From Parvibaculaceae bacterium Mf 1.05b.01 (GTDB lineage: Bacteria > Pseudomonadota > Alphaproteobacteria > Parvibaculales > Parvibaculaceae): a stretch of 64,000 nucleotides of DNA. Each line of letters begins with the position of its first letter. The first letter of the stretch is position 1. Below, piece after piece: positions 50,415-61,100 of the stretch. Both the position numbers and the translations under genes were made by a program. The stretch is taken from NCBI GenBank assembly GCA_000509225.1, contig BAOK01000001.1, forward strand, positions 1,240,001 to 1,304,000, written 5' to 3'. The notes under the pieces are model-generated. The model did not search any database. It worked only from the letters and a program-made list of their open reading frames with translations, and was not told the origin of the DNA.

Positions 50415-51584
50415 TTAACTCAGGAGGTTCGAAAGAAACTCAAACACCCGAAGGTGAGTTAAATCATTCCATGTTGCAAAGACCATCAGCATCATCACCA
50501 ATGCAAGACCAATGCGAAAACCATATTCCTGCGCATCATCACCCATGGGCTTTCCGCGCACAGCCTCCACGCCATAATAGAGCAAATGCCCACCGTCGAG
50601 CATGGGGATCGGGAATAAGTTGATCAACCCGATACTCACCGACAGGACAGCGGCAAGATTAATCAAAGCTGCCAATCCGAGCGTCGCCACCTGACCAGAT
50701 GTCTGAGCGATCCCGAGCGGACCTCTGAGCTGGCTCGTGTCCTCACGCCCCACAATCATGTCGCCAAGGAACTGGAAAGTGCGCGAAACAATGAACCAGG
50801 TCTGCTCGACGCCCATCCAAATCGCGGTAAAGGGGTCATGGCGCACATGCAGCGAATTCGCAGGGTCTGGATCCGCGCCGATACCGAGCAATCCTATCCG
50901 CTGCACATTGCCGAACCGATCCGTCATCTCATGCACGGTTGGTGTCGCTTCCAGCAGGACATTTTCACCATTTCTCTCAACGATGATTTCAAGGCGTTCA
51001 TCGGCACTGAACGAAACGATCATCTGCATTTCGCGGAAACTGTCGATCCTGGTTCCAGATATTTCCAGAACCCGATCCCCTACTTCGAAGCCAGCTGCTT
51101 CAGCCGCACTGTCGACACGAACTTCTGCGACAAGCGGCGCGACGATCCGTTCACCAAACGCCAGTATCAACCCGGCAAAGATAACAATCGCAAGAATGAA
51201 ATTTGCGACTGGTCCTGCCGCTACGACAGCTGCCCGGCTTGAAAGTGGTTTCGCGTGAAAATTGCCCGCTGCCTGCTCCGCCGTCATGTTTTCAAGTGAA
51301 TCTCTTGACGGTGTGCTTGCTGCGTTTTCATCACCGAGAAATTTCACGTACCCGCCAAGCGGTATCCAGCTGATCTTCCAGCGCGTGCCCTTGCTGTCAT
51401 TCCATCCGTAGATTTCGCGACCAAAGCCTATCGAGAATGTCTCAACAGTGACGCCTGCCCAGCGGGCAACCAGAAAATGGCCTAGCTCGTGAAAAAACAC
51501 GACGATGGTGAGAACGAACAAGAAGGGAATCACATAGCTGATCAGAGATCCGCCTACCCCCCCAATTCCGGTAATGAATTCCAT
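50415..51584 (-). CDS. rseP: RseP-family site-2 intramembrane metalloprotease
   Basis: Zinc protease that cleaves within membrane segments, such as anti-sigma factors, 389 aa. HELGH is at 32-36 in the first transmembrane segment. One PDZ domain lies at about 130-220 (EVGDRVLEISGTRID), and the late LDGGHLL motif supplies the third ligand in the C-terminal membrane part. One PDZ domain is visible, against two in E. coli RseP. Placed between dxr and bamA as in related genomes. Confidence 0.95.
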   Translation of the reverse strand: MEFITGIGGVGGSLISYVIPFLFVLTIVVFFHELGHFLVARWAGVTVETFSIGFGREIYGWNDSKGTRWKISWIPLGGYVKFLGDENAASTPSRDSLENMTAEQAAGNFHAKPLSSRAAVVAAGPVANFILAIVIFAGLILAFGERIVAPLVAEVRVDSAAEAAGFEVGDRVLEISGTRIDSFREMQMIVSFSADERLEIIVERNGENVLLEATPTVHEMTDRFGNVQRIGLLGIGADPDPANSLHVRHDPFTAIWMGVEQTWFIVSRTFQFLGDMIVGREDTSQLRGPLGIAQTSGQVATLGLAALINLAAVLSVSIGLINLFPIPMLDGGHLLYYGVEAVRGKPMGDDAQEYGFRIGLALVMMLMVFATWNDLTHLRVFEFLSNLLS

Positions 51585-51607
51585 ACTGCCGACAGCAACT
51601 CTTGTTT

Positions 51608-51637
51608 AAGGGCGATGCCCTTTGTTTCCCCCGGGGG
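51608..51637. other. Palindromic stretch in the dxr-rseP gap
   Basis: AAGGGC-GAT-GCCCTT (51608-51622) is a perfect 6-bp stem with a 3-nt loop, followed closely by the palindrome CCCCCGGGGG (51628-51637). Both lie in the 113-bp gap between dxr and rseP, which are co-directional on the minus strand. No U-run follows on that strand. They could be an intercistronic attenuator or processing site. Confidence 0.3.
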
Positions 51638-51697
51638 CGCCCTCGCGTCCCGTCGCCTCCTGGAGAAAAATCCCCCGAAGCGAAGGCATACCCTAAT

Positions 51698-52903
51698 TCA
51701 GCTGGCGCGGTTTTGCACCCATTCCTGAGCTTTTTGACGCCCCAAATCGTCTAAATCCAACACATCGTCGAGAGTGGTAAATGAGGCGATGCCCTCTCTA
51801 GCGGCAAATCCCTCCATAACGTCTGCCGCCAGCGCCGAAATGTCCAAAAAACCTATTCTTTCCGCAAGAAATGCTGCTACCGCGATTTCATTCGCCGCGT
51901 TCATAACAGTCGCAAAGCCGTTGTCTAATCTTAGCGCCTCCGCAGCCAGGGCAAGGGCCGGAAACCGCTCTAAATCTGGGTTTTTGAAGGTTAGCTGTCC
52001 GATCTCTGCGAGGTTCAACCGGTCGGCCGGGGTCTCCATTCGCTCCGGCCAGGCCAGCGTATAGCTGATTGGCGTGCGCATATCGGGCGATCCAAGTTGA
52101 GCCAGCACAGATCCGTCATTGTAGGCAACCATTGAATGAATGATCGATTGAGGATGAATCACAACGTCCAGTTTTTCGCGCCCAACCGGAAATAAATAGT
52201 GGGCTTCGATCAATTCCAGGCCTTTATTCATCAAAGTCGCCGAATCGACCGAAATTTTTGCCCCCATCGACCATTGAGGATGAGCCACTGCCTGTGCCGG
52301 CGTCGCCTTCCGCATGTCCTCGATTGAGGTCTCCAGAAACGGACCCCCGGATGCTGTCAGGATGATCTTATCGACACTCTCTAGCCTTGAGGGGTCCAGC
52401 ACCTGGAAGATGGCATTATGCTCAGAATCAGCGGGCAGAAGTGTCGCTCCAGACGCTGCGACTTCCGCCAGAAAGATGTTCCCGGCAGACACAAGGCATT
52501 CCTTGTTGGCCAAGGCGACATAGGCGCCCTGGTGAACTGCCGCAAGCGTTGGGGCAAGCCCGGCTGTTCCCACGATCGCTGCCATAACCCAATCAGCTGG
52601 TCTGGCTCCTGCTTCCTTCAGCGCGTTTCGCCCAGCTGCGCATTCGATCCCTGTTCCAGCAAGCGCATCTCGCAGATCGCTCAGACATGTTTCGTCCCCG
52701 ATCACTGCGAGTTCTGCATCGAATTCTTTGGCCTGATCCGCAAGCGCTTTGACGTTCGATTGTGCCGTCAGCGCGACGACATCATATGCGTCGCGATGGC
52801 GCCCAATAAGATCGAGCGTGTTGCAACCGATCGACCCGGTTGACCCCAGAATGGACACACGTCGCCGAGCGGCCTCTGGTTTCAGTACGGGAGTCACGCT
52901 CAT
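51698..52903 (-). CDS. dxr: 1-deoxy-D-xylulose-5-phosphate reductoisomerase
   Basis: NADPH-dependent enzyme making MEP for isoprenoids, about 401 aa. The nucleotide motif ILGSTGSIGCNTLDLI is at the N-terminus and the catalytic GGPF loop region is in LTASGGPFLETS. Metal site residues lie in LPADSEHNAIFQ. The ATG at 52903 overlaps the cdsA stop as ATGA; an in-frame ATG at 52912 adds three residues. Confidence 0.96.
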   Translation of the reverse strand: MSVTPVLKPEAARRRVSILGSTGSIGCNTLDLIGRHRDAYDVVALTAQSNVKALADQAKEFDAELAVIGDETCLSDLRDALAGTGIECAAGRNALKEAGARPADWVMAAIVGTAGLAPTLAAVHQGAYVALANKECLVSAGNIFLAEVAASGATLLPADSEHNAIFQVLDPSRLESVDKIILTASGGPFLETSIEDMRKATPAQAVAHPQWSMGAKISVDSATLMNKGLELIEAHYLFPVGREKLDVVIHPQSIIHSMVAYNDGSVLAQLGSPDMRTPISYTLAWPERMETPADRLNLAEIGQLTFKNPDLERFPALALAAEALRLDNGFATVMNAANEIAVAAFLAERIGFLDISALAADVMEGFAAREGIASFTTLDDVLDLDDLGRQKAQEWVQNRAS

Positions 52904-53754
52904 GACATCCATCCAACCAAATAGTGCACACTGATGACCACGAGCGCCACGAATGTCGCGGCAAACATGAGACCATCGACGCGATCAAGTATGCCGCCAT
53001 GGCCCGGGATGATCGTTCCGGAATCTTTGACACCGGCGCGGCGCTTCAATGAGGATTCATAAACGTCACCTGCCTGCGACAGTAGCGCCACCAATGCTGC
53101 AAACACGGCAAGACCGACCACTATGCCGGTGGACATTGTGATGCTCTGAACATCTGCCCAGACAAAAACCGCAACGCTTACAATTGCTGCGGAGACCATG
53201 CCGCCAATCAGGCCCGACCATGTTTTGTTAGGGGAAAGCCGGGGCGCCATTTTGGGTCCGCCGAAAGTGCGCCCCACGAAATAGGCGCCAATGTCCGTTG
53301 CCCATACAACCCCGAGAAGCCAGATGATCGTCAAGCGTCCCATGTCGCTCTCACCTCGCAACCAGGCGAAGGAGGCAATAGCGCCGCCGACATAGGCAAA
53401 ACCGATAAGCGCGCGGGATGGAGGTAAGTCTGCCCAAAGGCACCATGCCACTGTCAGACCGAGAATTGTCAACAGAAGCGCGAACGCCAACCCGGAATCG
53501 CCTGCTCCCATAGCCAGCAGATAGACAACAAGCCCAATGGTCAGAGCGATTTGCTCAGTTGTACCTGATCCCTCAGGTGCAGCCAGGCGGGCCCATTCCA
53601 GTGCCATCAAGGGACCCGCAATCAACAGCAGAGCAAGGAAGGCTGTACCACCAACCCAAACAGCTCCCAAGACAATCGGGGCAAGAACAACAGCGGAGGC
53701 GACGCGAAGGCGAAGCGATGATGATTTTGGTTCTGCGGGCGCGGCGGTATTCAA
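52900..53754 (-). CDS. cdsA: Phosphatidate cytidylyltransferase
   Basis: Makes CDP-diacylglycerol for phospholipid synthesis, 284 aa with about seven transmembrane segments. The C-terminal family signature SSLKRRAGVKDSG followed by GHGGILDRVDG is intact. It begins 6 bp after the uppS stop and overlaps dxr. The order uppS-cdsA-dxr is standard. Confidence 0.97.
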   Translation of the reverse strand: MNTAAPAEPKSSSLRLRVASAVVLAPIVLGAVWVGGTAFLALLLIAGPLMALEWARLAAPEGSGTTEQIALTIGLVVYLLAMGAGDSGLAFALLLTILGLTVAWCLWADLPPSRALIGFAYVGGAIASFAWLRGESDMGRLTIIWLLGVVWATDIGAYFVGRTFGGPKMAPRLSPNKTWSGLIGGMVSAAIVSVAVFVWADVQSITMSTGIVVGLAVFAALVALLSQAGDVYESSLKRRAGVKDSGTIIPGHGGILDRVDGLMFAATFVALVVISVHYLVGWMS

Positions 53755-53760
53755 TGTCTC

Positions 53761-54492
53761 TTACCCTTCTCCAAACCGGCGATCACGAGAGCGGAATTCT
53801 GAAACCGCGTCCGCAAGAGTGTCTTTGGTGAAATCGGGCCACAACACATCTGTAAAGATGAATTCAGAATAAGCGCTTTGCCAAAGGAGAAAGTTTGAGA
53901 GCCGCTTTTCCCCACTGGTCCGGATAACAAGGTCCGGATGCGGAATACCGGCGGTGTCCAGATGAGCTTCAATCGTATCCGGTGTGATTTGGTCTGGCTT
54001 AATCTCGCCATTTGCGATTTTGTGCGCAATACGTCGAACTGCCGCCGCAATCTCCAGATGGCCCCCATAGTTGAACGCTATAACAAGATGAAGGTTGGTA
54101 TTGTCTGCAGTCAGAGTTTCAGCTTCTTCAATCAGAGAAATGATATCTGGATCAAGATGCGTTCGTTCGCCAATAATTTTGATCTGCACCCCATTTTGAT
54201 GGAGCTCAGCCAGGTCACCACGAATGAACAATCGCAGCAGACCCATGAGATCTGAAACTTCTTCAGGACCTCTATTCCAATTTTCCGATGAAAACCCAAA
54301 GAGAGTTAGATACTCAACGCCAAGATCACCGGCCGCCCGAACAATCTTTCGGACCGCGTCAACGCCTGCCTTGTGACCCAATTTTTTTGGCAGGTGACGT
54401 TTGGCCGCCCATCGCCGATTGCCGTCCATGACAATCGCAACATGTCGCGGCGCCTTGGCCTCCGCGGTTTGTTCTTTTTCGATCGGCGTCAC
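53761..54492 (-). CDS. uppS: Undecaprenyl pyrophosphate synthase
   Basis: Cis-prenyltransferase making the C55 carrier lipid for peptidoglycan and LPS sugars, 243 aa. The catalytic Asp23 lies in VMDGNRRWA, followed by [12 protein letters not shown]. The segments [11 protein letters not shown] and [16 protein letters not shown] complete the signature. A gap of 54 bp separates it from frr. Confidence 0.97.
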   Translation of the reverse strand: MTPIEKEQTAEAKAPRHVAIVMDGNRRWAAKRHLPKKLGHKAGVDAVRKIVRAAGDLGVEYLTLFGFSSENWNRGPEEVSDLMGLLRLFIRGDLAELHQNGVQIKIIGERTHLDPDIISLIEEAETLTADNTNLHLVIAFNYGGHLEIAAAVRRIAHKIANGEIKPDQITPDTIEAHLDTAGIPHPDLVIRTSGEKRLSNFLLWQSAYSEFIFTDVLWPDFTKDTLADAVSEFRSRDRRFGEG

Positions 54493-54546
54493 AATTCGGT
54501 TCCGTTCCGGTAAGCCAGCAAAGACGGTCGTTCTCCAGACCCGCCG

Positions 54547-55110
54547 CTAGACCTGCATAATCTCTGCTTGTTTCGTCTCAAGCATCTTATCGATTTCAGC
54601 GATGAACTTATCCGTCGCCTGCTGGACTTTGTCTCCAGAAGCCTTTTGCTCATCTTTGCTCATATCACCGTCTTTCTCCAGACGCTTGAGCTCATCCATG
54701 GCATCGCGGCGCACATTGCGCACCGCAATGCGCGCTTCTTCAGTGTATTTGGCGGCAATCTTTGTCAGTTCCTGGCGGCGCTCTTCGTTCAATTCCGGGA
54801 TTGGAATGCGGAGCAACTGCCCGTCAACTGCAGGGTTTAGCCCGAGACCCGCTGTCCGAATGGCCTTTTCCGTTGGTCCCACAAGCCCTTTGTCCCAGAC
54901 CTGAACGGTAATCATCCGGCTCTCAGGAACTGTCACAGTGCCGACCTGATCGATTGGCATCATTGATCCGTAGGCCTCGACCTGCACTGGCTCCAAGAGG
55001 CTCGCCGACGCGCGGCCTGTACGTAAGCCTGAGAACTCGCTTTTCAGCGCCGCAACGGCTCCTGTCATTCGACGATCCAGATCTTCAAAATCCAGTTCCT
55101 GTGCAGCCAT
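54547..55110 (-). CDS. frr: Ribosome recycling factor
   Basis: Splits post-termination ribosomes together with EF-G, 187 aa, standard length. Family segments [31 protein letters not shown] and [11 protein letters not shown]-like [13 protein letters not shown] are visible. It lies 52 bp after the pyrH stop. Confidence 0.98.
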   Translation of the reverse strand: MAAQELDFEDLDRRMTGAVAALKSEFSGLRTGRASASLLEPVQVEAYGSMMPIDQVGTVTVPESRMITVQVWDKGLVGPTEKAIRTAGLGLNPAVDGQLLRIPIPELNEERRQELTKIAAKYTEEARIAVRNVRRDAMDELKRLEKDGDMSKDEQKASGDKVQQATDKFIAEIDKMLETKQAEIMQV

Positions 55111-55162
55111 GGTTCCGTTCCTTTTGTCTATCGACTTTTTACTTCAACAGGTTCGGTTGGTT

Positions 55163-55888
55163 CTACGCCCCACCGTCCACCTTCGTAAACAACCCATTCC
55201 CGCGCAGCACTTCAACGAAGCCACCGGGATTGTGAATTGAGAAAACCAAAATGGGAATATCATTCTCTCGCGCCAATGACACCGCAGAGGCATCCATCAC
55301 CTTCAGGTCTTTTGCCAGCACATCGGTGTAGGACAACCTGTCATATCTCTCAGCCTTTGGATCGTTCTTAGGATCTGCTGTATAAACCCCGTCGACCTGC
55401 GTGCCTTTGAGCAGCGCGTCGCATCCCATCTCCGATGCACGTAGCGCTGCTGCTGTATCCGTCGTGAAAAATGGGTTGCCGGTACCGGCTGCAAAGATGA
55501 CAACGCGTCCTTTTTCCATATGCCGCTCTGCTTTGCGACGCACATAAGGCTCACAGACACTCATCATTGGAATGGCGGATTGCACGCGCGTTGGAACCCC
55601 CATGCGCTCAAGTGCATTTTGCATAGCGATGGCATTCATGACCGTCGCAAGCATGCCCATGTAGTCGGCGCTCGCGCGCTCCATCCCCTCGGCAGCGCCG
55701 GAGAGGCCGCGGAAGATGTTGCCCCCGCCAATGACCAGACAAACCTGCACACCAATATTGACGGCCTGTTTCACCTCATCGGCAATGCGATCAACAGTCC
55801 CCACATCAATGCCATAGGCCTGATCGCCCATCAGCGCTTCACCTGAAACCTTTAGGAGCACTCTCCGATAGTTTGAGTCACTAGCCAT
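55163..55888 (-). CDS. pyrH: Uridylate kinase
   Basis: Phosphorylates UMP to UDP, 241 aa, bacterial hexameric amino-acid-kinase fold. The opening [23 protein letters not shown], and [17 protein letters not shown] are characteristic. A 203-bp gap with strong secondary structure separates it from tsf, so it may have its own promoter. Confidence 0.98.
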   Translation of the reverse strand: MASDSNYRRVLLKVSGEALMGDQAYGIDVGTVDRIADEVKQAVNIGVQVCLVIGGGNIFRGLSGAAEGMERASADYMGMLATVMNAIAMQNALERMGVPTRVQSAIPMMSVCEPYVRRKAERHMEKGRVVIFAAGTGNPFFTTDTAAALRASEMGCDALLKGTQVDGVYTADPKNDPKAERYDRLSYTDVLAKDLKVMDASAVSLARENDIPILVFSIHNPGGFVEVLRGNGLFTKVDGGA

Positions 55889-56038
55889 TTAACGCCTGCT
55901 TATCCCCGTTGGCAGTCTTTGTGGCTGCTCTTCTGCTTTCCCCCGAAATGCAAAAGACCCACATACAATTAAGGCGTGCGAGGCGGGACTGCGTCAATCG
56001 CGAATCCTTTTCTCACACGCCTCAACAATAGCGCTCCC

Positions 56039-56075
56039 GGTGGGACATGGCGACCTTGTGGTCCCCTTTCCCACC
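56039..56075 (-). other. Hairpin between tsf and pyrH
   Basis: GGTGGGA (56039-56045) and TCCCACC (56069-56075) form a perfect 7-bp stem enclosing a partly self-complementary loop (GGCGACC and GGTCCCC). It begins 17 bp after the tsf stop on the minus strand. No U-run follows, so it may be a processing or attenuation structure. The rest of 55889-56091 holds nothing I can name. Confidence 0.35.
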
Positions 56076-56091
56076 AGAGTTTGGGCTGTTT

Positions 56092-57018
56092 TTAGCCCTT
56101 TGCAGCTGCAGCGACTTCTGCTGCGAAGTCTGCTTCTTCTTTCTCGATGCCTTCACCCAGGGCCAGGCGGATAAAGCCGGCTACCTTGATTGGAGCCCCG
56201 ACGTCACCTTCAGCGTTTTTGACAGCCTTTTCGACTGTATTTTCGCCGTCAATAACGAAGGTCTGGGAGAGAAGAACGACTTCTTCGTAGAATTTCCGGA
56301 TACGGCCCTCAATCATCTTGTCGATGATGTTTTCAGGCTTGCCGGATTCACGTGCTTCTGCTGCAAGAACGTTTCTCTCACGCTCAACAACGGCCTGATC
56401 AAGCTCATCAACGCTTGTTGAGAGTGGGCTGGTGGCCGCAACATGCATGGCGATCTGCTTGCCCAAGGCGGCGAGCTTGTCTGTGTCGCCTTCAGACTCG
56501 AGCGCGACCAGCACACCGATCTTGCCCAGGCCAGGTGCGGCCTGATTGTGGACATAGGAGACCACGACACCGGCATTGACGGACAGAGCTTCTGTCCGAC
56601 GCACGTTCATGTTCTCGCCGATCGTGCCGACTGCCTCAGTGACATAGTCTTCAATCGACTTGTCTGATCCAGGGAATTTCGCTGCAAGCAGTTTCGCCAG
56701 ATCGCCACCGGTTGTGTTGGCGACGCCTGCAATGCCACTGACCATGCTTTGGAAGTTTTCGTTGCGCGCAACGAAATCCGTTTCGGAATTCACTTCGACG
56801 ACTGCGCCGGATGTTCCTTCAGCAACAACACCGACAAGGCCTTCAGCTGCTACACGGCCAGCTTTCTTAGCGGCTTTTGCCAGGCCCTTGGTCCGCAGCC
56901 AATCAATAGCTGCTTCCATGTCGCCGTCTGTTTCTTTCAGGGCTGCCTTGCAGTCCATCATGCCTGCGCCGGATTGCTCGCGCAGTTCTTTCACCAAGCT
57001 TGCTGTGATTTCAGCCAT
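56092..57018 (-). CDS. tsf: Translation elongation factor Ts
   Basis: Nucleotide exchange factor for EF-Tu, 308 aa. The N-terminal UBA-like domain ([24 protein letters not shown]) and the double core domain with ETDFVARN are present; the C-terminal coiled segment contains [14 protein letters not shown]. It follows rpsB across 93 bp containing a strong hairpin. Confidence 0.98.
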   Translation of the reverse strand: MAEITASLVKELREQSGAGMMDCKAALKETDGDMEAAIDWLRTKGLAKAAKKAGRVAAEGLVGVVAEGTSGAVVEVNSETDFVARNENFQSMVSGIAGVANTTGGDLAKLLAAKFPGSDKSIEDYVTEAVGTIGENMNVRRTEALSVNAGVVVSYVHNQAAPGLGKIGVLVALESEGDTDKLAALGKQIAMHVAATSPLSTSVDELDQAVVERERNVLAAEARESGKPENIIDKMIEGRIRKFYEEVVLLSQTFVIDGENTVEKAVKNAEGDVGAPIKVAGFIRLALGEGIEKEEADFAAEVAAAAKG

Positions 57019-57041
57019 TGGTAATCCTCATTTGAAATAGG

Positions 57042-57071
57042 GGGTCCGCCTCGCGTTCGCGAACCGGACCC
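57042..57071 (-). other. Nested hairpin between rpsB and tsf
   Basis: GGGTCCG (57042-57048) and CGGACCC (57065-57071) form a 7-bp outer stem. Inside, TCGCG/CGCGA forms a short inner stem. It lies 41 bp after the rpsB stop and 24 bp before the tsf ATG. No U-run follows. An intercistronic attenuator that sets the tsf to rpsB ratio is one reading. Confidence 0.4.
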
Positions 57072-57111
57072 TACTTAACTTAAGTAACGCAGTTAGGTGA
57101 CAGTCGCGTTA

Positions 57112-57927
57112 TTAGGACGCGTCTGCCGGTGTTTCTGCTGGCGCAGCTTCTGCTGCAGGTTCCGCTGCGGCGGTTTCCTCAGGCAGAACTTCTGCGATAG
57201 GCTCAACCTGCTCACCGATATCAACACCAGAATCTGCCTGGCTTGCCGAGATGCCATCAATGGCTGCGCGGGAAATCAGGTCCGTATAGAGCGCGATTGC
57301 CCGTGCTGCATCATCGTTTCCTGGGATCGGGTGTGTGATGTGGTCCGGGTTGCAGTTTGAGTCGAGGATCGCAATAACCGGAATGCCGAGCTTGCGGGCT
57401 TCCTTGATGGCGATCTCTTCTTTGTTCGTGTCGATCACAAACATAATGTCTGGAACACCGCCCATGTCCTTGATGCCGCCAATGGACAGCTCAAGCTTGT
57501 CGCGTTCACGTGTCAGGTTCAGGAGCTCTTTCTTTGTGAGACCTTTGCCTTCACCACCGAGCAGCTCTTCGAGCTGACGCAGACGCCGAATGGAGTTGGA
57601 AATCGTTTTCCAGTTGGTGAGCGTGCCACCAAGCCAACGGTGATTGATGTAATATTGCGCGCACTGCTTGGCTGCCTGAGCGATTGGCTCAGATGCCTGG
57701 CGCTTGGTGCCTACAAACAGAACACGCCCACCTGCAGCAACAACATCGCGAACAGCGACGAGGGCCTGATGCAGGAGCGGTACAGTTTGTGTCAGGTCGA
57801 CAATATGAATGCCGTTTCGGTCGCCGAAGAGATAGCTCTCCATCTTCGGGTTCCAACGGTGAGTCTGGTGACCGAAGTGAACACCGGCCTCCAGCAGTTG
57901 ACGCATAGAATATTCAGGGAGTGCCAT
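57112..57927 (-). CDS. rpsB: 30S ribosomal protein S2
   Basis: Ribosomal protein uS2, 271 aa. The opening [24 protein letters not shown] and the segments [10 protein letters not shown] and [19 protein letters not shown] are diagnostic. The last 35 residues form an Ala/Glu/Pro-rich tail beyond the core, common in Alphaproteobacteria. The frame is open to 58074, but the ATG at 57927 has a strong AAGGAG and the family start MALPEYS. Confidence 0.98.
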   Translation of the reverse strand: MALPEYSMRQLLEAGVHFGHQTHRWNPKMESYLFGDRNGIHIVDLTQTVPLLHQALVAVRDVVAAGGRVLFVGTKRQASEPIAQAAKQCAQYYINHRWLGGTLTNWKTISNSIRRLRQLEELLGGEGKGLTKKELLNLTRERDKLELSIGGIKDMGGVPDIMFVIDTNKEEIAIKEARKLGIPVIAILDSNCNPDHITHPIPGNDDAARAIALYTDLISRAAIDGISASQADSGVDIGEQVEPIAEVLPEETAAAEPAAEAAPAETPADAS

Positions 57928-58088
57928 GACGCCCTTTCTCCTTCTTTTCCGGTTGAACCTCTGCGGGGGAGCCCAGGAGTCCGAAATGGAAACCCCAAGG
58001 ACCGGATCGAGTTTTTCTATGAGGGGGTATTTGGCATATGCCGCACACCCCGTGAAAAGCCCGTATCCCCGCATGTGGAATGGGCGAA

Positions 58089-58117
58089 CGTATAGGGCGG
58101 TGCCTCAAAAAACGCAA
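58089..58117 (-). promoter_or_regulatory. Possible rpsB promoter
   Basis: On the minus strand TTGCGT (58112-58117) and TATACG (58089-58094) are 17 bp apart, in the 236-bp gap between dnaE and rpsB. The predicted transcript would have a leader of about 155 nt, long enough for autogenous control by S2. The rest of the gap holds no coding feature. Confidence 0.35.
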
Positions 58118-58163
58118 GCGCCAATTGGGGTTAGAGCAAAATCGGCCTGATTTCGACGCCTGA

Positions 58164-61100
58164 TCAGATGTCCTGGACGTCCACGACGCCCGGAACGGCC
58201 TGAATGGAGGCTCTCACTGGCGGCGTGATATGGAAACGTTCTTTCAACTCGACCTCCACCTCGCGCCCTTGACCCGCCAAAAGCACCAGCGAGACCACAC
58301 CGCGCCCCTTATCGGGAAGGCGGGATTTGACCGACTCCAGAGGTTCTGGCGTATCAAGGAAGATTTTGAGCCCATCTGCGGCTGTGGCTGCTACCTCATC
58401 CACGGGCCGAACAGATTGAGCGCGCAGGCGCACATCCTCCCCTTCGCGGTCAATTTCCACGCCAATCACGACAGACCGCCCTGGTTCCAAAAGCTCCCGG
58501 AAGGAATTCAGGGCCTCTGAGAAGACCACCACCTCAAATCGGCCGGTCGGGTCGGAAAGCGTCACGAATGCAAAAGGATTGCCCTGCTTTGAGCGTCGGT
58601 CTTGCCGGGCGGCCACAGTGCCCGCGACCCGCTCTGCGCTTGATGTCTTCTGCAGCAATTCCGCATAAGTCACGACACCGGTCTGTTTCATGGCCTTGGC
58701 ATAATCGTCCAGCGGATGGCCTGAAATGTAGAAGCCGACGGCGTTGAATTCCTCATTCAGGCGGTCCATCGGCAGCCAGGGCTCAACCTGCGGCAGGACC
58801 GGATTGTCCATGTCGCTTTCCATGGCATCACCAAAGAGGCTCACCTGATTGCTTTCGCGCTCATTCGCCGCCTGATTGGCAAGGCTCATGATCAGGTCGA
58901 CAGAGGCGAGCAATTGAGCCCGATTGGGGTTCAGGCAATCCAGGGCTCCAGCACGCACCAGATTTTCCAGCTGACGCTTATTGATGCCTTTCGGGTTGAG
59001 CCTGCGGGCAAAATCAAACAGGTCTTTAAAGGGCCCGTTTTCCGCCCGCTCTTCTGCCAGTTGCTCCATCGCCTGGCGGCCAACATTCTTGATGGCCCCC
59101 AGCGCATAGAGGATCTGGCCATCCTTCACATCGAAGATGGCCTGGGAGTCCTGCACGCTTGGTGGGCAAACCTTTATCTTAAGTTGATCGGCCTCCTGCT
59201 TGAAAACATGGAGTTTTTCCGTGTTGTTTAAGTCCAGACTCATGGAAGCTGCGAGGAACTCAACCGGGTAGTTCGCTTTTAGATAGGCCGTCTGATAGGC
59301 GACCAGCGCATAGCAGGCGGAGTGAGATTTGTTGAAGCCGTAGCCCGCGAACTTGTCGACAATGTCGAACACATAGTTCGCCTGTTTCTCTGAAACGCCC
59401 TTCGCGGACGCCCCCTCCACAAATCGGGCCCGCTGGGCGTCCATCTCGGACTTGATCTTCTTGCCCATGGCACGGCGCAACAGATCAGCATCACCTAGCG
59501 AATAGCCCGCGAAAACCTGGGCCACCTGCATCACCTGTTCCTGATAGATGATGACGCCATAGGTGTCGGCCACCACCGGCTCAATGGTCTCGTGGAGCAC
59601 TTCAGGCTCTTCCCGCCCATGCTTACAAGCCAGATATTTGGGAATATTCTCCATCGGGCCCGGGCGGTAGAGCGCCACCAACGCGATAATGTCTTCAATC
59701 GTGGTTGGTATCGCCTGCCGGATCAGGTCCCGCATGCCGCCACTTTCCAGCTGGAAAACCCCGACCGTCTCGCCCCGCTGCAGCATCTGATAGGATTTCT
59801 CATCATCCAGCGGCAGGTTAGTGAGATCGATCTTGATGCCGCGCCGCTCAATGAGCTCAACGGCCTTTTGAAGCACTGTCAGGGTTTTAAGGCCCAGAAA
59901 GTCGAACTTTACGAGCCCTGCCGGCTCCACCCATTTCATATTGAACTGGGTGACAGGCATGTCTGATCGCGGATCACGGTAAAGAGGGACCAGCTGATCC
60001 AGCGGACGATCCCCAATCACCACACCGGCGGCGTGGGTCGACGCGTGCCGATAGAGCCCTTCAAGACGGAGGCCCATTTCCAGGAGCTTGGCGACAGCCT
60101 CCTCGCTGTCGCGCTCCTCACGAAGGCGGGGTTCCCCCTCAATAGCTTCAGCAAGCGTCACCGGGTTCGCAGGATTGTTCGGGATCATCTTGCAAAGACG
60201 GTCGACCTGCCCGAATGGCATTTGGAGCACACGCCCCACATCCCTCAGAACGGCCCTCGCCTGCAGCTTTCCGAAAGTGATGATCTGAGCCACCTGGTCG
60301 TGGCCATAGCGATCCTGCACATAGCGGATCACCTCATCGCGCCGGTCCTGACAGAAGTCGATGTCAAAGTCAGGCATCGACACACGCTCAGGGTTCAAAA
60401 ACCGCTCAAACAGGAGGTTAAATCGCAGCGGGTCCAGATCTGTGATGGTCAGCACCCAGGCGACCACCGACCCGGCGCCTGACCCACGGCCCGGGCCCAC
60501 CGGGATATCGTGGTCCTTGGCCCATTTGATGAAGTCGGCAACGATCAGGAAGTAGCCCGGAAAATCCATATTGATGATGACATCGAGCTCAAAGTCCAGG
60601 CGGTCCCGATATTCCTGCTCATCGGCGACGGTCTCCGTGGTCGCCAGTCGCTGAGTCAGCCCTTCATGGGCTTGGCGCCGCAGCTCATCGGCTTCGCTCA
60701 CCTCAGCATCGCCAGAACCGAAGCTTGGTAGGATCGGATCCCGGGTGTGGGGTCGATAGGCACATCTGCGAGCGATTTCAATAGTATTTTCAATGGCTTC
60801 CGGCAGATCGTTAAACAACTCCACCATCTCCACCTGACTCTTGAAATAATGCTCAGGGGTCAGGCGCCGACGGTCCGTCTCAATGACATAAGCGCCTGCT
60901 GAGATACATATTAGCGCGTCATGGGCTTCGAACTCGTCCTTCTTGGTGAAGAAACACTCATTGGTGGCGACCAGCGGCAGATCCATTTCATAAGCAAAGT
61001 CAATCAACGGGCCTTCTGCCTGTCCCTCTTCGGCCATCCCGTGACGCTGCAACTCCACATAGAGCCGGTCCGGGAACATCTCCTGAAAGCGCCCTAGAAC

